Below are positions 25,553 through 33,865 of a DNA stretch of 64,000 nt, in pieces. The notes beneath the pieces were generated by a model that worked only from the letters and a program-made list of their open reading frames with translations, made no database searches and was not told where the DNA came from. Position 1 is the first letter of the stretch. The number at the start of each line of letters is the position of its first letter. This DNA comes from a bacterium (GTDB taxonomy: Bacteria > Patescibacteriota > Gracilibacteria > UBA1369 > GCA-2718715), in contig JABJGM010000007.1 of NCBI GenBank assembly GCA_018662325.1, positions 114,721 through 178,720 on the forward strand, given 5' to 3'. Both the position numbers and the translations under genes were made by a program.

Positions 25553-27016
25553 ATGAATCAATTAAAAGCACCACCTCAATCAATTGACGCTGAAAAGTCG
25601 GTTTTAGGGTCTATTTTGCTTGATCCGGATGGATTAATTAAAATTGTTGATTTGATTGATCATGATGACTTTTATGTGCCAGCTCATAAACATATATACA
25701 ATTCCATTTTTGACCTCTTTAACAAAAGAGTTAATATTGATGTTATTACCCTTAATGCAATCTTGCATGATAAAGGACAACTGGATAAAATTGGAGGTGC
25801 ATCATACTTAGCTGAACTTGTTGATTTTGTTCCAACAAGTAGTCATATTTTTCAATACGCTCAAATAGTTAAAAAGAAAGCAACTTTAAGAAAACTTTTA
25901 AAAGCTGGACAAGATATTACAGCTTTAGGTTTTGACGAAAATACAGATGTTGAAAATCTACTTGAAGATGCGGAAAAAAGTCTTTTTTCAGTGTCTCAAA
26001 CCTTTGTTAAAGATAAGTTTGTTCATATTAAAGATGTTCTAACAGAAACTTATGAAAAAATTGCTGAATTACATGATTCAGATGCGAAAGATAAGTTTTC
26101 TGGTTTACCATATGGATTTAGAGACTTGGACGGTATTACTTCGGGAATGCATCCTTCTGATTTGATTATTTTAGCAGCTAGACCCGCGATGGGTAAAACA
26201 TCTTTTGCTTTGAATATTGCTCAAAATGCAGCTTTAAAGAATAAATCCGTAGGTGTTATTTCTTTGGAAATGTCAAAAGATCAGTTGGTTGAACGTATGT
26301 TTTGTTCCCTTTTACAAGTTGACTCTTGGAAAATAAAAACTGGTCAATTAGACGACAGAGATTTCGCAAAAATGGGACCTGTAATGGATAAGCTAAATTC
26401 AATGAAGTTATTTATAGATGATTCTTTATCAAGCTCAGTAGTTGAATTAAGAGCTAAAACTCGACGTTTACAAATGGAACACGGATTAGACCTTATAATT
26501 ATTGATTACCTACAGTTAATGTCTTCAGGTAAGCATGGATTTTCTTCAAATAGAGTAAATGAGATTTCTGATATATCTAGAAGTTTAAAATCTTTAGCCA
26601 GAGAGCTTAACGTGCCTATCATTGCCCTTTCTCAGTTGTCTCGTGCAGTTGAGTCTCGTCCGGACAAAAGACCTATCCTGTCGGATCTTCGTGAGTCTGG
26701 TGCTATTGAGCAAGATGCGGATTTGGTAATGATGCTATATAGAGATGACTACTATAATCCAGAAGACAGTTCAAAGCCTGGAGTTACAGACCTTTTAATT
26801 AGGAAACATAGGCATGGTGCGGTAGGTACGGTTGAGCTTATGTTTAAAAAAGAACAAATGAAATTTTATAATCTTGAAAAAAATCGTTCTCAAGATTTTG
26901 AAGATGGAGCTCCACCACCACAGCCTGGACCACAACAAAGAAACCATGGACATTTAAAGCCAGTAAACGTTTCAAGGGGGCAATCAAATGCTAAAAATAT
27001 TATGCCCGAGTTCTAA
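25553..27016 (+). CDS. dnaB: Replicative DNA helicase DnaB
   Basis: 487 residues. The N-terminal DnaB domain ('PPQSIDAEKSVLGSILLDPD') is followed by the RecA-like ATPase with Walker A 'ARPAMGKTSFA' (Lys215-Thr216), 'VGVISLEMSKDQLVERM', Walker B 'LIIIDYLQLM' and 'LSDLRESGAIEQDAD' with the arginine finger region. No intein is present. The C-terminal ~50 residues are a Pro/Gln/Gly/Asn-rich tail. The hexamer unwinds DNA at the fork. It is followed by a terminator shared with the tRNA-Tyr/Thr genes on the other strand. Confidence 0.97.
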   Translation: MNQLKAPPQSIDAEKSVLGSILLDPDGLIKIVDLIDHDDFYVPAHKHIYNSIFDLFNKRVNIDVITLNAILHDKGQLDKIGGASYLAELVDFVPTSSHIFQYAQIVKKKATLRKLLKAGQDITALGFDENTDVENLLEDAEKSLFSVSQTFVKDKFVHIKDVLTETYEKIAELHDSDAKDKFSGLPYGFRDLDGITSGMHPSDLIILAARPAMGKTSFALNIAQNAALKNKSVGVISLEMSKDQLVERMFCSLLQVDSWKIKTGQLDDRDFAKMGPVMDKLNSMKLFIDDSLSSSVVELRAKTRRLQMEHGLDLIIIDYLQLMSSGKHGFSSNRVNEISDISRSLKSLARELNVPIIALSQLSRAVESRPDKRPILSDLRESGAIEQDADLVMMLYRDDYYNPEDSSKPGVTDLLIRKHRHGAVGTVELMFKKEQMKFYNLEKNRSQDFEDGAPPPQPGPQQRNHGHLKPVNVSRGQSNAKNIMPEF

Positions 27017-27031
27017 ATGTTACTACAAAGT

Positions 27032-27058
27032 AAAAAAACCTCATAAGAGGTTTTTTTG
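27032..27058. terminator. Terminator between dnaB and the tRNA genes
   Basis: AAAAAAACCTC and GAGGTTTTTTT flank an ATAA loop. It is symmetric, so it can end dnaB (+) and the tRNA transcript (-). Confidence 0.85.
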
Positions 27059-27059
27059 A

Positions 27060-27144
27060 TGGTGGGCAGGGAGGGATTCGAACCCCCGAAGGCGAAGCCA
27101 GCAGATTTACAGTCTGCCCCGTTTGACCGCTTCGGTACCTACCC
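27060..27144 (-). tRNA. tRNA-Tyr (GUA), CCA encoded
   Basis: Minus-strand cloverleaf of 85 nt. The acceptor GGGTAGG pairs with CCTGCCC. The anticodon loop CTGTAAA reads GTA, a long variable arm (CTGGCTTCGCCTTCG region) is present as expected for bacterial tRNA-Tyr, the T-arm contains GGTTCGAATCC, and the 3' end is ACCA in the genome. Confidence 0.95.
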
Positions 27145-27149
27145 TAAAA

Positions 27150-27225
27150 TGGAGCCACTTGTCGGACTCGAACCGACGACCGACCGCTTACAAGGCGGTT
27201 GCTCTACCAGCTGAGCTAAAGTGGC
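27150..27225 (-). tRNA. tRNA-Thr (UGU), CCA encoded
   Basis: 76 nt on the minus strand. The acceptor GCCACTT/AAGTGGC, the D-arm AGCTCAGCTGGTAGAGC, the anticodon loop with TGT, and the T-arm GGTTCGAGTCC are all present, and the 3' TCCA is encoded. It lies 5 bases upstream of tRNA-Tyr in the same transcript. Confidence 0.95.
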
Positions 27226-27283
27226 CTGCACCATATTGGTATGAAAAATATACAAAACTCTATATAAAAAGTCAAAGGTTTTT

Positions 27284-29791
27284 TTAAGTTTTTGTATTAA
27301 CTAAGTTAACAATAGCATTTAAAGTCCATTTATCATCGCATAGTACAAAATCATAATTGTTTTCCAGTAAGAATTCTTTAAAATTATTTTTATAAGCACG
27401 ATTATTTTTAAGTCCAATTTTTATATTTTCAATGTCAGACGTAAAAGCATTTAAAAAAGCTTTTAGGTCGCTAGAGAAATCTTTATGGTAATTAGTATTC
27501 CATACTTTGAAGTCTGACAAATCTTGTGCAATTTGCGGATACCCAGCAAACCCAAAGAAGTTTCCTCTGATTATATCTAGGTCTATAGTCAAATGACTAC
27601 ATAGCTTTGATAGTTCTTTGGTATATACAACTCCGCTTGAGTTTGTAATTGATATACCCGTTTTCACATTTAAGTCTGGACAAAGCTTGTTAACTGCGTT
27701 TAAAAATAATTCTTCAAAGTATAAAAATTCAGATGGAGAGTTTATATTACTAAGAATAAAAGTGTAGCTGATTTCTTTTTTAGTCTGTATTCTCCACATT
27801 GCTTCTAAAAAAGATTGAATTATTACAGCAAAAAGATTTTCATTGTTAATAAATATTTTACATCCAGCTATTGAATTTTTTGATAAGTTAATAAGTTTCA
27901 GAATTTCTTTTTGAACAAAATCACAATCTAACTTTGAAATTTCCACGAAATCTAAAATGCTATCAATAGATGGTATCATTGAGCCAATAACATCATATGG
28001 AAAAGCTATTTGAAGATTTTTTTGATTAATCAATTCTATTTTGTTTTCAATTCTATCTCTTAGATTGTTTTTTATTTTTATCAAATCACGAGGCTGAAGG
28101 GTTTTAAATAAAACCCTTAGTTTGTCTAAGTCTGAAATGCTCTCTTTGAGAAATTCTTCTGTATCCCATAGAAATACTTCAAAAAGTGAATCTTGACCAT
28201 CTTGTTTTTGGCCGAAACTATAAAAATCCAAGCTTAAATGTTCTTTTGATTTTTTTAATAAGCTTTTTAAGGGTTTAAGAGATTCATTTAAAACTAAATT
28301 TTTTTTGGTTTTAAAAATTCTTCCAGAGTTTGCATCTAAGGTAATAACGTCCCCAGTTTTAAGTATTTTTTGGTTTTCAAAGATAATCTGTTTGTTTTTG
28401 ATACTTATAAAGTTATCTATTGCTATTGTAGGAATGCATAATTCACGTGTTTTTCTTGCAAGAGCTGAAGTGAATTGTTTGTTATCTAAAATTAAACCAC
28501 TTGCTCTTTTAATAATTTCTGTTGGCCACTGGTAGTCGGCTTTTGAAAAAATAATGAAATTATTTTTATTTGAGATACAGGTTTTAGCATCTTGTTCATC
28601 AAAAACAAGGCTTCCTACACAAGATCCAGTTGTTATTAGCCTTCCTTTTGCAAATGAAAAATCTGTAATGCTAGATTGGCATTCTAAGTTTTGATAAAGA
28701 TGTAATTTTTCAGAATTAATAAAGTTTACAGCTTTTGAGAATTTAAGTTTTTCTTCATTAATAAAGTCATTGCAAATTTTAACTTCAGCTTGAATTGTTT
28801 TTGGAATTTCATATAAATTCGTAATTCTTAGGGTTCCATCTTCGATTACACCTTCCACGCAAAGATCAAATTTAAGAAATTTTTCAAGAGTTTCGAGTAT
28901 TTCTTCTATTTTATTTTTTTGCGTTTTATTTAGTTCTAAAATATCTGTGAAATTGCTATTAAATCTAAAATACGAATAATTTTGTTTGTACTGAAAATAG
29001 TCTCCTTTTAAGCCTTTCTCCCCAGTATTAGGATCTCTTGAGTAGGCAACAAATGATCCCGAATTTTCACCAAGATTGCCAAAAGTCATTTCTTCAATAA
29101 TAACAGGAAGGCCTTTCTCAAGAGAAAATTTTTCTTTTATCTTTTGGTCTTTAAATTCTTTTGATAGCCACTTTGTATACATGCTTTCAATTACCATGCC
29201 CGCCTGTTCATAAATTGAATGTGGTATGTTGAAATTATTTTGATTTGCAAAGTTTTGTAAAATATCAATTAGCTCTTTTAAGTCATTTAGTTTAAGGTCT
29301 TTAAATTCTTTCACTTTTTTTGATTCTACAAATCTATTTTCTATATTTAAGACTTGAGTTTTTGAAACGCCAAAAACTTCTTGTAAAAAATTACAAATGA
29401 AAAAGTAATAAGATTCATATGCAAACTTTGGCCTAAGGTAGAAATTCCCAATTTGATCAACAGTATCTTTATTAAAACCTATATTTAAAACACTATTTAG
29501 TTTTAAAATATCCCCGTTTTTTGATGGTCTTATTGATATTATCAAGGGTTTATCAGGAGATTTAAGACCAGATTTTGATTGGTCACTTACTGTGTTAATA
29601 ATTTCTTGAAGCTTTTCTAAATTTAAAGAGCAATCATTGATTAGGTAATCTTTAAAAAATTTATCAGATATAAAAACCCTAGAAACTGTTGATATTTCTA
29701 ATTTATGAAGACTTGATAAATAATAAGCTTTATATCCAATGTTTTCTTTGATTTTTGATGTAACCTCTAGGGGCAGAAAAAAGTCTTTCAT
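27284..29791 (-). CDS. Degenerate pyruvate phosphate dikinase-like protein
   Basis: 835 residues laid out like PPDK (~870). The N-terminal ATP-grasp equivalent has 'DKPLIISIRPSKNGDILKLNSVLNIGFN' where PPDK has PLLvSVRSGAxxSMPGMMDTvLNLGLN, and 'MTFGNLGENSGSFVAYSRDPNTGEKGLKGDY' (GNxgxxSGTGVxFtRnPxTGe). The phosphohistidine domain reads 'FTSALARKTRELCIP' where TSHAAIxxRE is expected: the catalytic His is Ala443. The C-terminal TIM-barrel-like part is also eroded. The nucleotide-binding SVRSGA and the His are both lost, so the pyruvate/PEP reaction is very unlikely. The frame is intact over 2.5 kb, so the protein seems to be kept. It lies 4 bases downstream of the glutamate-dehydrogenase-like gene, in one operon. 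Confidence 0.65.
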   Translation of the reverse strand: MKDFFLPLEVTSKIKENIGYKAYYLSSLHKLEISTVSRVFISDKFFKDYLINDCSLNLEKLQEIINTVSDQSKSGLKSPDKPLIISIRPSKNGDILKLNSVLNIGFNKDTVDQIGNFYLRPKFAYESYYFFICNFLQEVFGVSKTQVLNIENRFVESKKVKEFKDLKLNDLKELIDILQNFANQNNFNIPHSIYEQAGMVIESMYTKWLSKEFKDQKIKEKFSLEKGLPVIIEEMTFGNLGENSGSFVAYSRDPNTGEKGLKGDYFQYKQNYSYFRFNSNFTDILELNKTQKNKIEEILETLEKFLKFDLCVEGVIEDGTLRITNLYEIPKTIQAEVKICNDFINEEKLKFSKAVNFINSEKLHLYQNLECQSSITDFSFAKGRLITTGSCVGSLVFDEQDAKTCISNKNNFIIFSKADYQWPTEIIKRASGLILDNKQFTSALARKTRELCIPTIAIDNFISIKNKQIIFENQKILKTGDVITLDANSGRIFKTKKNLVLNESLKPLKSLLKKSKEHLSLDFYSFGQKQDGQDSLFEVFLWDTEEFLKESISDLDKLRVLFKTLQPRDLIKIKNNLRDRIENKIELINQKNLQIAFPYDVIGSMIPSIDSILDFVEISKLDCDFVQKEILKLINLSKNSIAGCKIFINNENLFAVIIQSFLEAMWRIQTKKEISYTFILSNINSPSEFLYFEELFLNAVNKLCPDLNVKTGISITNSSGVVYTKELSKLCSHLTIDLDIIRGNFFGFAGYPQIAQDLSDFKVWNTNYHKDFSSDLKAFLNAFTSDIENIKIGLKNNRAYKNNFKEFLLENNYDFVLCDDKWTLNAIVNLVNTKT

Positions 29792-29795
29792 TTTT

Positions 29796-30995
29796 TTAAG
29801 TTAGGTTTTTAAGAGCTTCGACGTAAGATGCTTTTCTGAGATTAATATTTAAATCCTCTGAGGTTTTTAGTACTCTAGCGAACACTTTGCTTATCTTACG
29901 ATCTAAGTGCTCTAAGGTTTCAGTTTTAGATGATTTTTTATTCTTTAAATTGTTATCCCATTCAAGGTAACTTCCAACAACACCTCCGCTATTTGCAAGT
30001 ATATCTGGAATTACAATTTTGTTTTTCATTTCTTGGAAGTCTATAGAATCAAAATTAATTGGACCATTTGCAAGTTCAAGGATTACTTTTCCTTTTACTT
30101 TTTTATAATTGCTAGAATTAATAACATTCTCATTTGCCGCTAAAATTAACAGATCACAGTCTTTTTCTAGAAACTCATCTTTTTCTAGACTATCATGCTC
30201 TTGGTTGTATAATGCGACACTTCTTTTTGAGCTTTTTAATTTTAAAATTTCTTGATAGTCTAAACCATTTTTATTATAAATGCTTCCTTTTGAATCGCTT
30301 GCGCAAATAATTTTAGCCCCTGCATCAACAAGATATTTGCCAATTGTTCCTCCTGCATTTCCAAGTCCCTGTAGATTAACCTTTAATCCATTGATATCCT
30401 TGAAGAAGTTTCTTGCACACACAAATCCCCCGAATCCAGTACTTTCTGTTCTTCCTTCTAGACCTTTGTTTTTAATACTCTTACCGGTAAAAGTAGCATA
30501 TGTTTTGCTTTTGCTAATTTTTTGATACTCGTTGGTTGCTATGTCCATTATTTTTGAGTTCGTATACATGTCTGGAGCCGGGATATCTTTATGAGGACCT
30601 ATGTCATCAAATATACCTCTTACAAAACCTCTTGTAACTTGCTCTAGTTCATTTTCAGATAAGTTGATTGTATTTATTATTACGCCCCCTTTTCCTCCTC
30701 CATAAGGGAGTTCTAAGAGTGAGCATTTTAGTGTCATTAATAAAGCCAGAAGCTTTACTTCGTTCATATTTACACACTCTGTAAATCGAATTCCTCCTTT
30801 AGATGGACCTCTTTTTCTATTATGAATCACTCTAAAGCCATTAAGGTAAATTGTTTCATCGTTATCCAAGCGTACTGGAAAGCTTACATGAATTGTTTTT
30901 TCAGGTACTTTTAAGAATTCAAAATAGGTACTATCTTTATTGGTAAAGCTAGTGACTTCCAGAATTTTGCTCAAGGTATTTGCATACTGACTCAT
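29796..30995 (-). CDS. Glu/Leu/Phe/Val-type dehydrogenase
   Basis: 399 residues from ATG 30995. A TTG at 31061 would extend the frame, but it is part of the -35 box of the promoter, so I reject it. Motifs are 'FRVIHNRKRGPSKGGIRF', catalytic 'LPYGGGKGGV' (Lys), 'IPAPDMYTNS' (Asp), 'TESTGFGGF' and the Rossmann 'LQGLGNAGGTIGKYL'. The active-site residues are intact, so it should interconvert an amino acid (likely glutamate) and its 2-oxo acid using NAD(P). The downstream partner is the PPDK-like protein. The mRNA leader is about 30 bases without Shine-Dalgarno. Confidence 0.9.
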   Translation of the reverse strand: MSQYANTLSKILEVTSFTNKDSTYFEFLKVPEKTIHVSFPVRLDNDETIYLNGFRVIHNRKRGPSKGGIRFTECVNMNEVKLLALLMTLKCSLLELPYGGGKGGVIINTINLSENELEQVTRGFVRGIFDDIGPHKDIPAPDMYTNSKIMDIATNEYQKISKSKTYATFTGKSIKNKGLEGRTESTGFGGFVCARNFFKDINGLKVNLQGLGNAGGTIGKYLVDAGAKIICASDSKGSIYNKNGLDYQEILKLKSSKRSVALYNQEHDSLEKDEFLEKDCDLLILAANENVINSSNYKKVKGKVILELANGPINFDSIDFQEMKNKIVIPDILANSGGVVGSYLEWDNNLKNKKSSKTETLEHLDRKISKVFARVLKTSEDLNINLRKASYVEALKNLT

Positions 30996-31032
30996 ATAAA
31001 ATATATTAAAAAAATCTGTCCTATATAGACAG

Positions 31033-31061
31033 ATTATTAGCTCATTTTGAGTTTTCGTCAA
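31033..31061 (-). promoter_or_regulatory. Promoter of the dehydrogenase/PPDK-like operon
   Basis: TTGACG (31056-31061 complement) and AATAAT (31033-31038 complement) with exactly 17 bases between them; the ATG follows at 30995. Confidence 0.7.
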
Positions 31062-31094
31062 ATAAATTGAGGAGACTTATGTCAAATTTCAGTT

Positions 31095-31526
31095 CTACCA
31101 AAATTTCCACCAAGATTTACTATTCATTCTTTCGATTTTAATTTGATTTTCAAGATTAACAACTTTGTTTTGAAAGTTTTCAATTAAATTAAATAAGTTT
31201 TCTTTCTCTTTTGAGTGCTGGTCAATTAATTTAGTTAAAGTTGAATTGAACTCAATTGCTGGTTGAATTGATTGTTGTACATTTTCTTGAGTAGTTATAG
31301 CAGTCTCTTTAACGCTAACTTCCTCTTTGTTTAAACCTACGGTTGACGCACGATCAATATTGTAATAAACAATCATATCTTCAAGGTCAATAAGGTAATT
31401 AAATCCTTGAGGAGTCTTTTCTTTTTTAAATTTAATCTTTTTAGATTTGATCATTCTTCTAATAGTCTGTATGGATTTCCCGCTAATCTCAGAGGCATTC
31501 TTTATAGTAATGAAGTCTTTTGTCAT
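31095..31526 (-). CDS. HTH (MerR/excisionase-like) coiled-coil protein
   Basis: 143 residues. Residues ~5-55 form a winged helix-turn-helix of the excisionase/MerR type ('IKNASEISGKSIQTIRRMIKSKKIKFKKE', then 'YLIDLEDMIVYY'). Residues ~95-135 are a coiled coil, and the protein ends in an aromatic 'SWWKFW' tail that could touch a membrane. A similar layout (HTH, coiled coil, C-terminal hydrophobic end) recurs in the gene at 38728. A palindrome TTGATTAATCAA at 31544-31555 and a near copy at 31573-31584 lie just upstream and are candidate operators for autoregulation. Targets are unknown. Confidence 0.7.
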   Translation of the reverse strand: MTKDFITIKNASEISGKSIQTIRRMIKSKKIKFKKEKTPQGFNYLIDLEDMIVYYNIDRASTVGLNKEEVSVKETAITTQENVQQSIQPAIEFNSTLTKLIDQHSKEKENLFNLIENFQNKVVNLENQIKIERMNSKSWWKFW

Positions 31527-31543
31527 AGATTTAAATGTTAATA

Positions 31544-31584
31544 TTGATTAATCAAATATTACTTAATTTTTTTTGACTAATCAA
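31544..31584. promoter_or_regulatory. Paired palindromic operator candidates
   Basis: TTGATTAATCAA (31544-31555) is a perfect 12-base palindrome. TTGACTAATCAA (31573-31584) is the same with one mismatch. Their centres are 29 bases apart. They lie between the HTH gene and the membrane-protein gene it diverges from. Confidence 0.5.
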
Positions 31585-31697
31585 ATGCTTTTATTATCTT
31601 TAACTTGAGGAAAATTTAATTAATGTTTTGATTGTGTTTTCTAGCTTAACAACACAATTTCAATGGTTTACAATACAACTATAATTAATTATTCAGA

Positions 31698-32267
31698 ATG
31701 AACATTGAACTTTCCTGGGATATATTTATAGTTTCTCTTTTAATACTCATTGTTGTCTATAGTTTTATTATCGGAGTAAATAAGACAATTAAGACTATTA
31801 TCGCAAGTTATTTAGGAATTTTATGTGCAGACGGATTAGGTAATATTTTGGATCAATATTTTTTAGCAAGCCCGAAGGTTGTAGCCGGATTGAAAGTTTT
31901 TAATTTATCTGGATTTACAGACTCTTTAATTAATTTAAAAATACTAATATTTCTTTTTGTTCTCGTTTTAATTACAATCAAAGGTCCTTTTCAAGTAAAC
32001 TTGGAAAAATTTAGATTTACAATTTTAAATGCATGTACTCATGCCTGGTTTACTTTTCTAAGTTCTGCATTAGTTATTTCTACTGTTTTGGTTTATTTGG
32101 GAGGTAGCGGTTTGATTGAAGGGGTTTCAAGCGAGTCTAATTTAGCAGAAATTTATACTCAATCCCAAAATGTTCGAATGATGATTGATTACTATAATTT
32201 TTGGTTTTCGCTTCCTGTTTTAAGTATTATTTTATTTAGTTTTTTCTCTAGTTCTCAAGAAGAATAA
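31698..32267 (+). CDS. Four-helix membrane protein, CvpA-like topology
   Basis: 189 residues with four hydrophobic helices (about 8-28, 33-50, 83-98 and 118-138, with a further one near 168-183). The order and the 'Y-x-G/IGVNKTIKTIIASYLGIL' start resemble CvpA-family proteins, but the conserved residues are too few to assign it. Function unknown. It diverges from the HTH gene, sharing the region with the palindromes, and is followed by tRNA-Lys with its own promoter. Confidence 0.55.
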   Translation: MNIELSWDIFIVSLLILIVVYSFIIGVNKTIKTIIASYLGILCADGLGNILDQYFLASPKVVAGLKVFNLSGFTDSLINLKILIFLFVLVLITIKGPFQVNLEKFRFTILNACTHAWFTFLSSALVISTVLVYLGGSGLIEGVSSESNLAEIYTQSQNVRMMIDYYNFWFSLPVLSIILFSFFSSSQEE

Positions 32268-32297
32268 TTAATAAGTAAATAAATCTTAAATTTTCTC

Positions 32298-32326
32298 TTG
32301 ATTTTCTGAAATTTAGGGTGTATATT
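32298..32326 (+). promoter_or_regulatory. Promoter of tRNA-Lys
   Basis: TTGATT (32298-32303), 17 bases, TATATT (32321-32326); the tRNA starts 14 bases downstream. Confidence 0.7.
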
Positions 32327-32339
32327 TTTGTTACTTTTC

Positions 32340-32415
32340 GGGTTGATAGCTCAGCTGGTAGAGCAACGGCCTTTTAAGCCGCTGGCCCTGGGTTCGAATC
32401 CCAGTCGACCCACCA
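32340..32415 (+). tRNA. tRNA-Lys (UUU), CCA encoded
   Basis: 76 nt. The acceptor GGGTTGA/TCGACCC, the D-arm AGCTCAGCTGGTAGAGC, the anticodon loop CTTTTAA (TTT) and the T-arm GGGTTCGAATCCC are present, and the 3' ACCA is encoded. A terminator (32422-32455) follows at once. Confidence 0.96.
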
Positions 32416-32421
32416 CTTTAT

Positions 32422-32456
32422 AAAAAAAACTCTAGAATAACTAGAGATTTTTTTTA
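32422..32456. terminator. Terminator after tRNA-Lys, shared with the pilin-like gene
   Basis: ACTCTAG and CTAGAG around an AATAA loop with A-run on the left and a 9-base T-run on the right; usable from both strands. Confidence 0.8.
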
Positions 32457-32479
32457 TTTTAACAACTTGTTTTTTAGTT

Positions 32480-32887
32480 CTAAACTGCGCCTGTTGGACT
32501 AGAGATTGCTGCTGGAGCAGAAAGTATAGTATTTACAATTGAATAAGAAAGTAAAATTATCAGAATACCAATTAATGCATTTTTCATAATACCTTTGGCT
32601 GTATCTATATTACCTTCATCAGTTGCAGATGTTACATATAGGAAACCAGCATATATTATAAATAATACACATAGGAAACCTAAAAATAGTAAAAAGAAGT
32701 TAACAATTCTTAATACAAGTGATTTCAAATCCCCTTCTCCACCAGTTTGTTGTATAATCGCAGATGGAACTTCACTTATAGGAGTATTTAATGCACTTGC
32801 AATTCCTGCAGGAGCAAAGACAAATATCCCCATCAAAATCGATGTCAAGCAAAGCATAATTGAAGCCTTCTTGAGGAATTTTTTCAT
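32480..32887 (-). CDS. TrbC/VirB2-like pilin or small membrane protein
   Basis: 135 residues from ATG 32887; an ATG 39 bases further upstream would put a hydrophilic leader before an obvious signal peptide, so I prefer this start. The signal peptide (KKFLKKASIMLCLTSILMG, then 'APAGIASALN') is followed by two membrane helices (~62-85 and ~100-122) joined by a short polar loop 'TSATDEGNIDTAKGIMKNA'. This is the type IV secretion pilin-like layout common in CPR genomes. No other secretion genes lie nearby, so the role is unknown. Confidence 0.65.
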   Translation of the reverse strand: MKKFLKKASIMLCLTSILMGIFVFAPAGIASALNTPISEVPSAIIQQTGGEGDLKSLVLRIVNFFLLFLGFLCVLFIIYAGFLYVTSATDEGNIDTAKGIMKNALIGILIILLSYSIVNTILSAPAAISSPTGAV

Positions 32888-32949
32888 TTTAATTTGGTTA
32901 AACTTATATTCATTATATATTAACATATTTTTATTGCAAAATCAAAGAT

Positions 32950-33804
32950 TTATTCAACTGTAATAATTTCAGGTATTAAATTTACTCCAAATTCATCAAA
33001 AACTCGCTTTTGAATAAGGTTTTTAAGATCAATAACATCCTTGAAGGTTGCGTTATTAAAGTTTATAAAAAAGTTTGCATGTTTTTCAGAAGATTTTATA
33101 CCTCCAATTACATAACCTTTTAGTCCGGCTGCCTCAATCAGCCGACCGGCGGAGTCATTTTCTGGGTTTCTAAAAAAACTTCCTGTTGTTTTTCCTTGTG
33201 GCTGTTTTTCAAGTCTAAAATTTTTATATTCTTCTAAAGATCCATTTTTACTATTTGAATCACTTGAACAAGCGAGTTTAATAGACCATATGATTAAATT
33301 TTTTTTCTTTTTAAAATCTGAATATCTATATTTGAAATCAAAATTTTCTAAATCTATATTTATAAATTCATTAGATTCAAGGTCAAAGCATTCGATTTCA
33401 ACAATAGCATCCTTGATCTCCATTCCATGAGCACCAGCGTTTCCATATACGGCTCCCCCGATTGAACCAGGTATTCCCATTAATGGCTCAAGTCCGTAGA
33501 GCTTATTTTTAAGACAGTAGTTTAGTAAATAGCTCCATGGTGTTCCAGACAATACTTCTAAGTGGTCGTTATTATGGTTAACTCCTATGTTGTTCATTTT
33601 AATTACGAGTAAATCCAGGTCTTTGTCTGAGTAAAGAGTGTTAGATCCTCCTCCATGAATATGTACTTTTATGTTTTCAGATCTAGCCTTGCTTATTGCT
33701 TCTTTTAGATCTGTTTTAGTTTTAATTAGGCATAAAAATTTAGCTCTTCCTCCAATTGAAAAAGTACAAAGATCTTTTAGCTCAAAATTTTCTTTTATAA
33801 TCAT
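32950..33804 (-). CDS. murB: UDP-N-acetylenolpyruvoylglucosamine reductase
   Basis: 284 residues, type II length. FAD-binding segments 'CTFSIGGRAKFL', 'HIHGGGSNTLYSD' and 'GIPGSIGGAVYGNAGAHG' are present. The catalytic 'KTTGSFFRNP' (Ser for proton transfer) and a C-terminal 'EKHANFFINFNNATFKDVI' follow. MurB makes UDP-MurNAc, the committed step of peptidoglycan synthesis. Start ATG at 33804; the argS gene diverges 61 bases away. With the class A PBP in the same window it supports a real peptidoglycan wall. Confidence 0.95.
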   Translation of the reverse strand: MIIKENFELKDLCTFSIGGRAKFLCLIKTKTDLKEAISKARSENIKVHIHGGGSNTLYSDKDLDLLVIKMNNIGVNHNNDHLEVLSGTPWSYLLNYCLKNKLYGLEPLMGIPGSIGGAVYGNAGAHGMEIKDAIVEIECFDLESNEFINIDLENFDFKYRYSDFKKKKNLIIWSIKLACSSDSNSKNGSLEEYKNFRLEKQPQGKTTGSFFRNPENDSAGRLIEAAGLKGYVIGGIKSSEKHANFFINFNNATFKDVIDLKNLIQKRVFDEFGVNLIPEIITVE

Positions 33805-33865
33805 CCGAATAAATTGACTTTATTAAGTATAATATACATAATACAGGCAAATAAACAAGATTGAA

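Noticed and set aside
30996..31061. TTG at 31061 as the start of the dehydrogenase gene
   Set aside because: It coincides with the -35 box of a promoter with 17-base spacing; the family start fits ATG 30995.
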